Assembly: GCA_964446835.1 (NCBI GenBank)
Contig: CAYUQT010000007.1
Location: forward strand, 149,234-213,233
Source: CAYUQT01 sp964446835
GTDB taxonomy: Bacteria; Planctomycetota; Phycisphaerae; UBA1845; JAFGLZ01
Length of the DNA stretch: 64,000 nucleotides
Reading direction: 5' to 3'
Shown: in pieces, positions 16,724-24,930 of the stretch
How positions within the stretch are numbered: position 1 is the stretch's first letter
Layout of the letters: every line of letters begins with the position of its first letter
The notes under the pieces: model-generated
Databases searched by the model: none
Told to the model about the DNA's origin: nothing
The model's input: only the letters and a program-made list of their open reading frames with translations
Translations under genes and position numbers: made by a program

Positions 16724-17875
16724 TCAATTGCCTGGCACGGCGGCCGGCTTGCCGCCCGACTCGAGGATCGCCCGTTCGGGAACCTTCACGAATCGTGAGC
16801 AGATCCGGCTGTCCCAGTCCTTGCACACGTCGAGGAATCCGATCCAGAGTTCGCCCGGCCTGTTCTCGAACACAAAGGGATACGTCACCTCGCGTCCCCT
16901 GACCAGAATGAAGGGTTCGGACCACGTCTTGCCGTCGTCCGCCGAGAGTGCGATCGACAGCTCTTTTCGCTCCCAGCCGTTGCCCCTGTTCCACACCAGG
17001 GCCAACCGATCGTCGGCCAATCGTGTCAGATAGCCGGGTGCATGACTGCTCTGAATACGGGTAGGGACCGCGGCAGACCAGCTCAGACCACTGTCGCTGG
17101 AATACGATTCCCAGAATGCCCCTTTGGTGGTTCGGATCAGCGCCCGGATCCGCTTGTCCCGCAACTCGACGACCGTGGGTTCGATGGCCCCATCGTGGTC
17201 GCCCGCGCCCCCGATGTCGATCGTGTTACTGAGCGTCCAGCCCTTGCCCCCGTCTTTCGAGACGGCCGCGAGGCTCACCAGCCGACCGGGGTTCGACACG
17301 TAGCGAGAGAAGGGTACCACAAGGACGCCATCGCTCGTCTCGATGGCGCCGTTGGTAGCCCCGCTGTACCCCTTGAACACGCACTGGGGCCTGCCCCAGG
17401 TCTTGCCGTCATCCCGGCTTTGCACCGACCAGATGTCGCTCTGATCCTCGGGTGTGGGGTTGCCGTCCTTCCAGACGTGCTTCTTGAAACCCAGATAGAA
17501 GACGTGCAGCACCCCGTCGCGAGTCCGCAGCACCGACGGCCCGCAGACTTGGGCGTCCGCATGGCGAACGACCTGTCGCTCGGGCGTCCAGGTCTTGCCG
17601 CCGTCGGGGGTCACTCGACAGGCAATCCAGGTGGAGCCCGGGGGACTGGGCGGGTTGTTTGGCGTCGTCGGCGCCGAGTATACCGTGATGACCGAACCGT
17701 CCTTGAGCCTGGCCAGGGACGCCCCTCCGACGAAGGGATGCCTCGCATCATGAGATATTTCGGTGCACGAGGGATTCACCAGTACGCCGGTCTCCCCCCG
17801 TTTCCAGCCCCCGTCCGCCGGATCGGCAGCACCGCCGAAGCCGAACACATAGAACGCCAGACATGTGGTGACCAA
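16724..17875 (-). CDS. Secreted sialidase-like protein with Asp-box repeats
   Basis: The protein has 383 residues. A short hydrophobic N-terminus (MVTTCLAFYVFGFGGAAD) acts as a signal peptide. Five Asp-boxes of the SxDxGxTW kind are visible: TPDGGKTW, SRDDGKTW, SKDGGKGW, SSDSGLSW and SADDGKTW. HPFVGGASLARLKDGS at the start suits the first strand of a six-bladed exo-alpha-sialidase propeller. It probably cleaves or binds terminal sugars on external glycans, but in planctomycetes many such proteins are not true sialidases and the catalytic Arg triad is not certain. The interval 16510-16723 holds no gene. Confidence 0.8.
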   Translation of the reverse strand: MVTTCLAFYVFGFGGAADPADGGWKRGETGVLVNPSCTEISHDARHPFVGGASLARLKDGSVITVYSAPTTPNNPPSPPGSTWIACRVTPDGGKTWTPERQVVRHADAQVCGPSVLRTRDGVLHVFYLGFKKHVWKDGNPTPEDQSDIWSVQSRDDGKTWGRPQCVFKGYSGATNGAIETSDGVLVVPFSRYVSNPGRLVSLAAVSKDGGKGWTLSNTIDIGGAGDHDGAIEPTVVELRDKRIRALIRTTKGAFWESYSSDSGLSWSAAVPTRIQSSHAPGYLTRLADDRLALVWNRGNGWERKELSIALSADDGKTWSEPFILVRGREVTYPFVFENRPGELWIGFLDVCKDWDSRICSRFVKVPERAILESGGKPAAVPGN

Positions 17876-18057
17876 GGTTCGTCCTCCCGTCCTCTGCCCC
17901 GAGGCCGAAGTCCCATCTCGGTTGGCTCATGATCGTAGCTGCCGGCCGAGACAACAGACAGCCACCCGCCGCGGCTGGCGCGAACCGTTTCTGCGCAAGG
18001 GGCGATCGAACGGGTCCGACGGACATGCAGTGATGGCAGTCGGTGTGGCTTGGGCTA

Positions 18058-19192
18058 GCGTGTCGTCCCATAAATAACATTACAATAAGCGGGGTCGTGG
18101 TATAATGGCGCCATGTTCACACCAGCCCATGCCCTTCATGTCGATGAGAACCAACGGAAGCGGCTGACCTGTCTGGCGAAGTCAGGCAAGACGCCACAGA
18201 AGATCGCATTGCGGGCTCGCATTGTTCTCATGGCGCGAGAGGGGCGACCCAATCACGCCATCGCGAAATCATTGGGGGTTTCCCGACCCACCGTCCTGCT
18301 CTGGCGTCGCCGTTTCGCGGATCAGGGGGTTCCGGGGATCCTGAAGGATGCAGCACGACCGGGGCGAGGCAAGGTGATCGATGGCGAAGCGGTCAAGCGG
18401 GTGGTCGAGGCGACGATGCGGACGACACCCCCCGGAGCGACGCACTGGAGCGTGCGGAGCATGGCCAAGGCGCAGGGACTGTCGCGGATGACGGTGCATC
18501 GGATCTGGAGACAACACCATCTTCAACCGCACCGCGTCGAGACGTTCAAGTTTTCGAGTGATCCGCACTTCGTGGAGAAGCTCCGGGACGTGGTGGGGCT
18601 GTACCTGAACCCACCGGAGCATGCCTTGGTACTGAGTCTGGATGAGAAGACGCAGATTCAGGCATGGGACCGGACTCAGCCGTTGCTGCCGCTTCGGCCG
18701 GGCATCCCCGCCCAGCAGACGCACGACTACCGGCGGCACGGGACCACGACGCTGTTCGCAGCGTTGAGCATGTTGGACGGGAGGGTGATCGGGGAGTGCA
18801 TGCCGCGTCACCGGGACAAGGAGTTCGTGAAGTTTCTGAACACGATCGACGGGGAAACGCCACCCGACTTGGACCTCCACCTGATCGTAGACAACTACTC
18901 AACGCACAAGAGCCCCTGTGTGAAACGGTGGCTGGCGAAGCACAAGCGGTTCCATCTGCATTTCGTGCCCACGAGCAGTTCCTGGTTGAACATGGTGGAG
19001 CGGTGGTTCGGAGAGATTACCCGGAAGCGCATCCGTCGGGGCACGTTCAAGAGCGTCCCCCAGTTGATCCAGGCCATCATGGACTACTTGGAGCATCACA
19101 ACAGTGAGCCCAAGAAATTCGTTTGGACGAAGGACGCTGATATGATCCTCGCCAAAATCGATCGTTGTAAAGAAGCGTTAGGGACAGCACGC
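18058..19192 (+). mobile_element. IS630-type insertion sequence, complete
   Basis: Its imperfect inverted ends are GCGTGTCGTCCCATAA (18058-18073) and, read inward on the other strand, GCGTGCTGTCCCTAA (19192-19178). It is flanked by TA on each side (18056-18057 and 19193-19194). Removing one TA restores GGCTAGCC, which contains the CTAG target known for IS630. A TATAAT at 18101-18106 precedes the transposase. The element looks intact and recent. Its right end sits exactly in the stop codon of the carboxymuconolactone-decarboxylase-like gene. Confidence 0.88.
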
Positions 19193-19195
19193 TAG
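18113..19195 (+). CDS. IS630 family transposase
   Basis: The protein has 360 residues. The N-terminal helix-turn-helix (IAKSLGVSRPTVLLWRRRF) and a second helical DNA-binding part (SVRSMAKAQGLSRMTVHRIW) are followed by the DDE domain: LSLDEKTQIQ (first Asp), LIVDNYSTHK (second Asp) and SSWLNMVERWFGEIT (Glu). It carries out cut-and-paste transposition at TA. The reading frame is unbroken. Its TAG stop codon is completed by the duplicated target TA plus the next chromosomal G, so the element itself does not encode the full stop. Confidence 0.95.
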   Translation: MFTPAHALHVDENQRKRLTCLAKSGKTPQKIALRARIVLMAREGRPNHAIAKSLGVSRPTVLLWRRRFADQGVPGILKDAARPGRGKVIDGEAVKRVVEATMRTTPPGATHWSVRSMAKAQGLSRMTVHRIWRQHHLQPHRVETFKFSSDPHFVEKLRDVVGLYLNPPEHALVLSLDEKTQIQAWDRTQPLLPLRPGIPAQQTHDYRRHGTTTLFAALSMLDGRVIGECMPRHRDKEFVKFLNTIDGETPPDLDLHLIVDNYSTHKSPCVKRWLAKHKRFHLHFVPTSSSWLNMVERWFGEITRKRIRRGTFKSVPQLIQAIMDYLEHHNSEPKKFVWTKDADMILAKIDRCKEALGTAR

Positions 19196-19563
19196 CCGAA
19201 CACAGACGCCGCTGTCTTGACGGCTTCCAGCGCGGCAGGGAAACCAGCGTACACGGCCATCTGCAGGATAATCTCCAGGATTTCCTCACGGGTACAGCCG
19301 ACGTTCATCGCGCCTTGGATATGTTCCTTCAACTCGGCCTGCGGGTAGCCGAGGACGGTAAGGGCTGCGACCGTGAGCATCTCCCTCGTCTTCAGATCCA
19401 GACCGGGGCGGGGATAGACGTCCGCAAATGGGAACTCCACGAGGCAACGCGCCAGATCGGGACTCGTTGCGGCAAGCCCCTTCAACCCGGATTCAATGCC
19501 CGGCCCGAAAATGGCTCGCATGGTGCCAAGTCCGCGGTCGTATCGAGATTCTTCCGGCTGCAT
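19192..19563 (-). CDS. Carboxymuconolactone decarboxylase family protein
   Basis: The protein has 123 residues. The AhpD-like helical fold is seen in LKTREMLTVAALTVLGY and LKEHIQGAMNVGCTREEILE, then ILQMAVYAGFPAALEAVK. The usual catalytic Cys of this class is in NVGCTREE, with the conserved His in KEHIQGA. Relatives decarboxylate gamma-carboxymuconolactone or reduce peroxides. Its neighbours, a fumarylacetoacetate-hydrolase-like and an SMP-30 protein, favour a ring- or lactone-degradation role. The stop codon coincides with the IS630 target, yet the coding sequence looks full length. Confidence 0.88.
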   Translation of the reverse strand: MQPEESRYDRGLGTMRAIFGPGIESGLKGLAATSPDLARCLVEFPFADVYPRPGLDLKTREMLTVAALTVLGYPQAELKEHIQGAMNVGCTREEILEIILQMAVYAGFPAALEAVKTAASVFG

Positions 19564-19604
19564 ATCCAGCTACCTCCAGTGCAATGGTCGGCGGGGGTTC
19601 GGAA

Positions 19605-20636
19605 CTACCCATGGTACTTCTTCAAAGGCTCGCGCAGCGGCCAGCGGCTCGGCAACAGCTTGCCCGTCGGCTCGGCAAAGCGGCAGCGGAGCGTCCCGAG
19701 TCGCTCGAACGTGACCTGGATCTCGGCCCCCGGGTCGATGAAGTCGTCGTGGTCACAACCGGTACAGTCGGGGATGGTGCCGAAGCCCATCACGGAGCCG
19801 GACTTGGGGGGGGCCATGAACCGCAACCAGGCGAACACGTCTTCGGCCTTGTGGCTGATCTCGGATGTTGACCCCTGGTATTTGACTTGCCCATTCACCA
19901 CAACCGTCACCTTGAGGTTGTACGGATCGCCGACCTCGTCGAGCGTGACCAGGTAGGGTCCGAGCTGGTTGCCCTTCGCCATGTCCTTCGTCAGGCAGAA
20001 TCCGCCGATGAACTCCGTGGCCTGAACATCGCGGGCGGAGATATCGTTGAAGATGCAGAAGCCGGCCACCGGCTGTCTTTCGTTCCCATACACGACGGCC
20101 AACTCAGGTTCGACGTCCAGCCGCGATGTGTAGGCCGGCCACGGGACGGTCTCGCCGTCGCCGACGATGGAATTCATGTTGGACTTGTAGTAGGACAGCG
20201 GCTCGGGCCGACCGGCGGCAGGTTTGGGTTTCGGGCTCATGATGGCTTTGGCGAACGCCTGCAGGAGCGGCGCGGTCTGCGGATTGTCCTTCTCGTATTT
20301 CATGAGAACTTCGGCAGAGTTCTTGAGATGCCGAGGCGTCAGGCCAAAGTCGAATAGCGCAGCAACCTCCACCGGCTCCAGCAGGCGAACGGTGTTGAGA
20401 GGGTAGCTTTCGCCTTTGCCGAGTTCTGCGAGGTGCTGTTCGCCCCAGACAAGCAGTTCCTTTGCCGCCCGCTCGCTGTCGGGAAGATCGGCAAGGTAGG
20501 ATCGGCTGTCGGCCAGGTGGGGGAACGACTTCCCCGCTTTGCCTTGCAGCACCGCGAACGGGACAGCCTGGTCTTGGACGACGACACCGAAACAGGGGTT
20601 CGGCGAGCCGGCGATGGTGAAGCGGATCAGTTTCAT
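19605..20636 (-). CDS. Fumarylacetoacetate hydrolase family protein
   Basis: The protein has 343 residues. The N-terminal domain (MKLIRFTIAGSPNPCFGVV) and VRLLEPVEVAALFDFGLTPRHL precede the catalytic FAH fold: LDVEPELAVVYG with the metal-binding acids, VAGFCIFNDISARDVQ, and CLTKDMAKGNQLGPYLV. The end has GSVMGFGTIPDCTGC. These enzymes hydrolyse or decarboxylate 1,3-dicarbonyl compounds with Mg or Ca. In this cluster it would act late in breakdown of an aromatic or sugar acid. Located 41 bp behind the decarboxylase-like gene. Confidence 0.9.
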   Translation of the reverse strand: MKLIRFTIAGSPNPCFGVVVQDQAVPFAVLQGKAGKSFPHLADSRSYLADLPDSERAAKELLVWGEQHLAELGKGESYPLNTVRLLEPVEVAALFDFGLTPRHLKNSAEVLMKYEKDNPQTAPLLQAFAKAIMSPKPKPAAGRPEPLSYYKSNMNSIVGDGETVPWPAYTSRLDVEPELAVVYGNERQPVAGFCIFNDISARDVQATEFIGGFCLTKDMAKGNQLGPYLVTLDEVGDPYNLKVTVVVNGQVKYQGSTSEISHKAEDVFAWLRFMAPPKSGSVMGFGTIPDCTGCDHDDFIDPGAEIQVTFERLGTLRCRFAEPTGKLLPSRWPLREPLKKYHG

Positions 20637-20670
20637 CCTGGTACTCCTTGATTACTTCTGAGCTGAATCC

Positions 20671-20717
20671 GTATTCGACTTCGATCCCTTTTGCCTTCGC
20701 CACCTGGTAGATGGCGT
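20671..20717. repeat. 47-bp duplicate of the 3' end of the MBL hydrolase gene
   Basis: Positions 20671-20717 are identical to 22067-22113, which encode the last residues of the MBL hydrolase (VAKAKGIEVEY). Here the copy lies between the SMP-30 and FAH-type genes and is not followed by the stop codon, so it codes for no obvious protein. It appears to be a remnant of a duplication within the operon. Confidence 0.9.
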
Positions 20718-20733
20718 AGACGCACTCGCTGCG

Positions 20734-21600
20734 TCATGGTATTCCTGCGCCCGGAACATCTACCTCGACAACTTGGAAGCTCGCGCTCGGAGCTCGCTGG
20801 ATTTCTGCTGGATCGTGGGAGCCTGACGCACAGATGAAGAGGTGCCTCCGTTTCGGCCCTCCCAGCATCACCGCATAGGCATGAGTGTCCACCTTGATCC
20901 GATCCGTGATCTCCCCGCCTTCGCGGACCCGCACCACACTGTCCTTGCCCTCGGGATTGGCGCACCATACGGCCCCCTCGGCGTCGAGGCAGATGCCATC
21001 GGGGCCAACGGACGTGGGTAACTGCGCCCAGACCCGCCGGTTGCTGAGGGAGCCGTCCTCCTGGATGTCGAAGGCAGTCAGGCGATGGCCGAGTGTCTCA
21101 CCGACGATGAGCGTTCGTCCGCCGGGGGTGATAACGATGCCGTTCGGGAAGAAGAGCTTGTCGGCGACCACGGACGCTCGACCATCAGGCCCGACGAGGA
21201 CGATCACGCAGGTTTCGACGGGCTTGGCCGCCGGGTCCAGAAAGTTGTAGCCGATGTCTCCCACGTACAGACGGCCTTTGGCGTCCACGATGCCGTCGCT
21301 CAAGCAGAACTTGGTGAAGTTACTGATGTCGGCCACCTGTTGCAGGGCAGCTCCGGCCCTGCGGTGAATCCGGCGCTGAAACGCATCACCAACCACGACA
21401 GTTCCCTCGGGAGTGAGCCCGAAGCCGTTCGGGATGAACGGCAGCTCCAGTACCGTTGCGACAGAACCGGTGAGGTCCACCGTCTTGATCCGCTTGTCGT
21501 GGATGTCGATGAACCACAACTTGCCGTTGTACCAACGGGGACTCTCGGTGAACTTGAGGCCCGTGGTGGAATCAGCCAGTGTTTTGGTGTGGGTCGTCAT
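20734..21600 (-). CDS. SMP-30/gluconolactonase family protein
   Basis: The protein has 288 residues. The start at 21600 (MTTHTKTLADSTTGLKFTE) has AGGAGAGGA just upstream. The six-bladed propeller shows the family strands ESPRWYNGKLWFIDI, FIPNGFGLTPEGTVVVGDA, LSDGIVDAKGRLYVGDIG, FPNGIVITPGGRTLIVGET and GPDGICLDAEGAVWCANP. The Glu of ESPRW, the Asn in FPNG and the Asp in GPDG are the usual calcium ligands. It probably opens a lactone of a sugar acid or similar compound. It lies in the minus-strand catabolic cluster. Confidence 0.92.
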   Translation of the reverse strand: MTTHTKTLADSTTGLKFTESPRWYNGKLWFIDIHDKRIKTVDLTGSVATVLELPFIPNGFGLTPEGTVVVGDAFQRRIHRRAGAALQQVADISNFTKFCLSDGIVDAKGRLYVGDIGYNFLDPAAKPVETCVIVLVGPDGRASVVADKLFFPNGIVITPGGRTLIVGETLGHRLTAFDIQEDGSLSNRRVWAQLPTSVGPDGICLDAEGAVWCANPEGKDSVVRVREGGEITDRIKVDTHAYAVMLGGPKRRHLFICASGSHDPAEIQRAPSASFQVVEVDVPGAGIP

Positions 21601-21647
21601 GGTCTGTCCTCTCCTTAATGTTTGTGTTCTACCTACCTGCAACTGTT

Positions 21648-22016
21648 TCAGGATTTGGCCCGATTGACGAATGCTAAGATCAAGTCAGTGATCGCCCGAG
21701 TCACGTGCCCCTTGCCGGTGAGGTCGTTGCAGAAAAGCAACTCGCCAGCGTGGAATCGCCGCGCTTCTCCGTCGCTGGTCGCCACTTCACCCTCGCCCGA
21801 CAGAAGAATGACAATGTAGGGTTGGGGAGCATTGTGGGCGGGCGCCTCCGTCCCAGCAGGGAAGGAGATGACGCACATGGTTGTGACCGCCCCCAAATCG
21901 CTCATCTGTCCCACGGGGTTTGGCGGTGGGCCCACGGCAAGTTCACGGTCCGGTATGTCCTGGACGCCGAAGTGCGTCTCGCCCCGTTCGTCCGCATGGA
22001 TCATGGGGAATTTCAT
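21648..22016 (-). CDS. Single-domain cupin protein
   Basis: The protein has 122 residues. The cupin barrel motifs are AGTEAPAHNAPQPYIVILLSGEGEV and ARRFHAGELLFCNDLTGKGHVTR. Motif 1 has one His (AHNAP) and motif 2 has a His late in the segment, so a reduced metal site is possible. Small cupins of this kind serve as isomerases, dioxygenases or sensors in sugar-acid pathways. It lies 47 bp upstream of the SMP-30 gene and 47 bp downstream of the MBL gene, so it is almost certainly cotranscribed. Confidence 0.85.
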   Translation of the reverse strand: MKFPMIHADERGETHFGVQDIPDRELAVGPPPNPVGQMSDLGAVTTMCVISFPAGTEAPAHNAPQPYIVILLSGEGEVATSDGEARRFHAGELLFCNDLTGKGHVTRAITDLILAFVNRAKS

Positions 22017-22063
22017 TACTGTTATCCTCTTGCTTAATGGTGGCTTGAGTTCCTTGAACGGTG

Positions 22064-23041
22064 TCAGTATTCGACTTCGATCCCTTTTGCCTTCGCCACC
22101 TGGTAGATGGCGTCGAAGGTCCCTGCCGTATCCCAGTGCGCGTCAGGGGGTTCGTTGCGGAACTCGCGATACGCCCGCTCGACGTTCATGTACAACCGCG
22201 CCGGGGCAGCCCATTCCCCGTAGGGTCCAAACTCGATTCGCTTGGCGGCCTCCAGCGCAGGGAGCCCGGCGTCGAAGCACTTCTTCGACTCGTCCCGGAC
22301 GTACTGGAGGTACGCCTTCATCTCCATTGCCCCTTCGATCCCGCAGAGCGGGCCATGGCCGGCGACGATGACTTCCGGGTCGAGTTGGATCATCAGGTCA
22401 AGGCACTGGAACCACCTTTCGTATGATCCCGTCCAGCCCATCGGTGTACACAGCCGGAAAAGCACGTCGCCGGCGAACACCACGCGCTCCTTAGGCACAT
22501 GGATGATCGTGTCCCCGACCTGATGGCACGGCCCGACGAAGATCAAGTGGACCTCCGTGCCGTCGAGGTCCAGCTCGTAGCGTGTGTCGAACAAGGTCGT
22601 CGGCAGCACCAGCTCGATCCCGTCAAAATCATAGTCCTCCAGCAGTTGCTGCCCCGCGGCCACGAGGCCGGGATGGATCGCCTGGAGTGCCTGCCGAGTG
22701 GACCCATTGGCGACACCGCGCATCAGCTTCTGGAGCTCCTCCGGATCGGCGACCTGCTTCATCCGCTCGGGCACCGACCGGTGGGCGATGATCTCCGCGC
22801 CCTCGAAAAGTTGATTGCCCCAGACGTGGTCGGCGTCTTCGTGCGTGTTGACGACGCGCCGCGGCATGGCGGGCCAGACCTTGCTGAACATCTCGATCAT
22901 CTGCCGCGCATGGGCCAAGTCCGACTGCGTGTCGATCAAAACACCCCCGGCCCGGTTGATGAGGCCCGAGTTGGCGTCACACACGCGGTTCTTCTCGTTC
23001 AGGACCGCGAAGCAGTTGTCGCTGACTTGTTTCATTTCCAT
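22064..23041 (-). CDS. MBL-fold metallohydrolase
   Basis: The protein has 325 residues. The metal-binding loop is NTHEDADHVWGN (65-76). Against the canonical HxHxDH it reads HxDxDH, so the second His is Asp69; this variant occurs in a known side group of the family. Other ligands fit FVGPCHQVGDTIIHVP, VVFAGDVLF and VIVAGHGPL. It most likely hydrolyses an ester, lactone or thioester product of the same cluster. Its last 47 bp recur at 20671. It is 21 bp behind the sulfatase gene. Confidence 0.9.
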   Translation of the reverse strand: MEMKQVSDNCFAVLNEKNRVCDANSGLINRAGGVLIDTQSDLAHARQMIEMFSKVWPAMPRRVVNTHEDADHVWGNQLFEGAEIIAHRSVPERMKQVADPEELQKLMRGVANGSTRQALQAIHPGLVAAGQQLLEDYDFDGIELVLPTTLFDTRYELDLDGTEVHLIFVGPCHQVGDTIIHVPKERVVFAGDVLFRLCTPMGWTGSYERWFQCLDLMIQLDPEVIVAGHGPLCGIEGAMEMKAYLQYVRDESKKCFDAGLPALEAAKRIEFGPYGEWAAPARLYMNVERAYREFRNEPPDAHWDTAGTFDAIYQVAKAKGIEVEY

Positions 23042-23062
23042 GAAGCTCGTCTCCAGTCGGGT

Positions 23063-24757
23063 TCAACGTTCCTTCTTCGCATAGGGCCCGTCGTCGGACA
23101 CGATCACGCCGTTGGCCTTTACGTACTCATCCCAGAGCTTGAGCATTACCTCTCGTCTTTCGGGATGCGTCGCGGAGAGGTCGTCCATCTCGCCCGGGTC
23201 GCCCAGCAGGTTGAATAACTGCCAGTCGCCCGTGCCCCCTGCCCCTTTCAGCAGGTACAGCAGCTTCCAGTCGCCTTGCCGAATCGCCCGGTTACCAAAC
23301 AGCTCCCAGCCGAGCCAGTCCGGATTGGTACGAATGGCCGTGTCCCGACCGGCAAGTAGCGGCCACATCGACTTTCCCTGCGGCGGCGCGACTGTGGTTC
23401 CTTCCTTCCTTGCGGGATGCTCGACGCCGGCCAATTCCAGTAAAGTCGGCACAATGTCCATGACGTGCAGGACCGAGTGGTTGAGGCCTCCCTCGTGCTT
23501 GACGCCGGGGCCGCTCACGATGAGAGGCGCACGGATGCCGCCTTCGGCCTCGAAGCCCTTGAACAGACGCAGCGGCACGCTGCTCACCTGCGCCCAGGCG
23601 GGGCCGTATTCGATGCACGACCGCGGACGACCCCAATTTTCCGGACGGTTGTCGAACGTCTTGGCGAACCAGTCTTTCGCTTCGGGGGCCAGTTTGTGCA
23701 GCAGTTCTGTGATCTCCTCGCCGGCCGCCCCGTTATCCGACATGAAGACGATCAGTGTGTTGTCGTATTTGCCGGCCTTTTTCAGATGGTCGATCAATCG
23801 GCCGATCTGGTCGTCCATATACTCGACCATGGCGGCATAGAGTTCCATCTTGCTGGCCGCCTGCTGTCGCCGCTCGCCCGTCAGCGTGTCCCAGGCGGGG
23901 ATGTTAGGCAGCAGTGGGAAGCCAACCACGTCTTTGCCGGTGATCCCCAGTTGTTTTTGCCGGGCCAGTCGTTCTTTACGGATAACGTCGTACCCCTTGT
24001 CATACCGACCCTTGTACCTATCCCGCCACTCGTCCGGCACAGCCAGCGGGCCGTGCGGGGCCTGGTAGGCGAGGTAGGCGAAGAACGGCTTATCGTCCCG
24101 GCCGTTCTCGTCGATGCTCTTGATGATGAAGTCGGTGAAGTACTTCGATGAGTAGTAGCCTTCCGGCAGTTCCTTGACCCTCTCGCCGTTCCGAACGTAG
24201 GCCACCTTGGGTTCGGAGGGCAGGAGACCCAGCATGTCGGCCCAGTGGCTACCGGCCCCTTGCAGCAGCGTGAAATCCCGCTCGAACCCTCGCGCCGTCG
24301 GCCACTGCTCAGGCTTCTCGCCCAAGTGCCACTTGCCGGCCATGTACGTGTGGTAGCCTCCTTCGCGCAGCAGCGTGGCAACGGTCACCACACGAGCGTT
24401 GAGGCAGCCTTCGTAGCCGGGCTTTCCTCGCTGCGTCGGGCCGGTCCACTCGGCCATGTTGCCGATCCCGGCGATGTGGCTGTCCGTCCCGGTCAACAGC
24501 ATCGAGCGTGTGGGGGAGCAACTGGGGGCTACGTAGTAGTTCGTCGCCCGCAGCCCTCGCTCCGCCAGCCTGTCGAGGGTCGGTGTCTTGACATCGCCGC
24601 CGAAACAGCCGATGTCTGCGTAGCCCAGGTCGTCGGCAACGATGAGCAGGATGTTCGGTTTGCCCGTCGGGCTGTCGGCCGCTACGGTGACAGATAGTCC
24701 GAACGCAAACACGGCAGCAAGAGCTACGGCGGCGGCTACTGATCGTGTGCTCAACAT
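23063..24757 (-). CDS. Secreted type I sulfatase (arylsulfatase-like)
   Basis: The protein has 564 residues. A signal peptide (MLSTRSVAAAVALAAVFAFG, cleaved near VAADSP) is followed by NILLIVADDLGYADIG (metal-binding Asp41-Asp-... of the family) and the sulfatase signature CSPTR, with Cys80 to be converted to formylglycine. DNGAAGEE supplies further calcium ligands near the middle. It would remove sulfate esters from external polysaccharides or aryl sulfates. No maturase gene is in the window. It is the first gene of the minus-strand cluster 19192-24757. A copy of its first 55 codons and promoter region is found at 27160-27416. Confidence 0.95.
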   Translation of the reverse strand: MLSTRSVAAAVALAAVFAFGLSVTVAADSPTGKPNILLIVADDLGYADIGCFGGDVKTPTLDRLAERGLRATNYYVAPSCSPTRSMLLTGTDSHIAGIGNMAEWTGPTQRGKPGYEGCLNARVVTVATLLREGGYHTYMAGKWHLGEKPEQWPTARGFERDFTLLQGAGSHWADMLGLLPSEPKVAYVRNGERVKELPEGYYSSKYFTDFIIKSIDENGRDDKPFFAYLAYQAPHGPLAVPDEWRDRYKGRYDKGYDVIRKERLARQKQLGITGKDVVGFPLLPNIPAWDTLTGERRQQAASKMELYAAMVEYMDDQIGRLIDHLKKAGKYDNTLIVFMSDNGAAGEEITELLHKLAPEAKDWFAKTFDNRPENWGRPRSCIEYGPAWAQVSSVPLRLFKGFEAEGGIRAPLIVSGPGVKHEGGLNHSVLHVMDIVPTLLELAGVEHPARKEGTTVAPPQGKSMWPLLAGRDTAIRTNPDWLGWELFGNRAIRQGDWKLLYLLKGAGGTGDWQLFNLLGDPGEMDDLSATHPERREVMLKLWDEYVKANGVIVSDDGPYAKKER

Positions 24758-24861
24758 GTCCGGTGCTCCCTAGCTTGTCGCCTCCGGCAGGAAAGCAGGG
24801 CGAACAGTAAACGCATTGTGTCGTCGGACGGGTGCCCGGGTCTATCGAATTTCCGCAAATC
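24605..24861. repeat. 257-bp repeat, copy A (functional sulfatase start)
   Basis: This region covers the first 51 codons of the sulfatase gene plus about 104 bp upstream. It matches 27160-27416 over the same length with no net gap and with most bases identical by eye. The two copies are direct repeats that flank the DUF2950 and DUF3300 genes. Confidence 0.85.
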
Positions 24862-24930
24862 GCGAGGAAAGTACCTGACCGTCCAGCGTCACCCTCTGCT
24901 GAGGAGTTGGCCCCCCGCTCTTGGCCCGAG

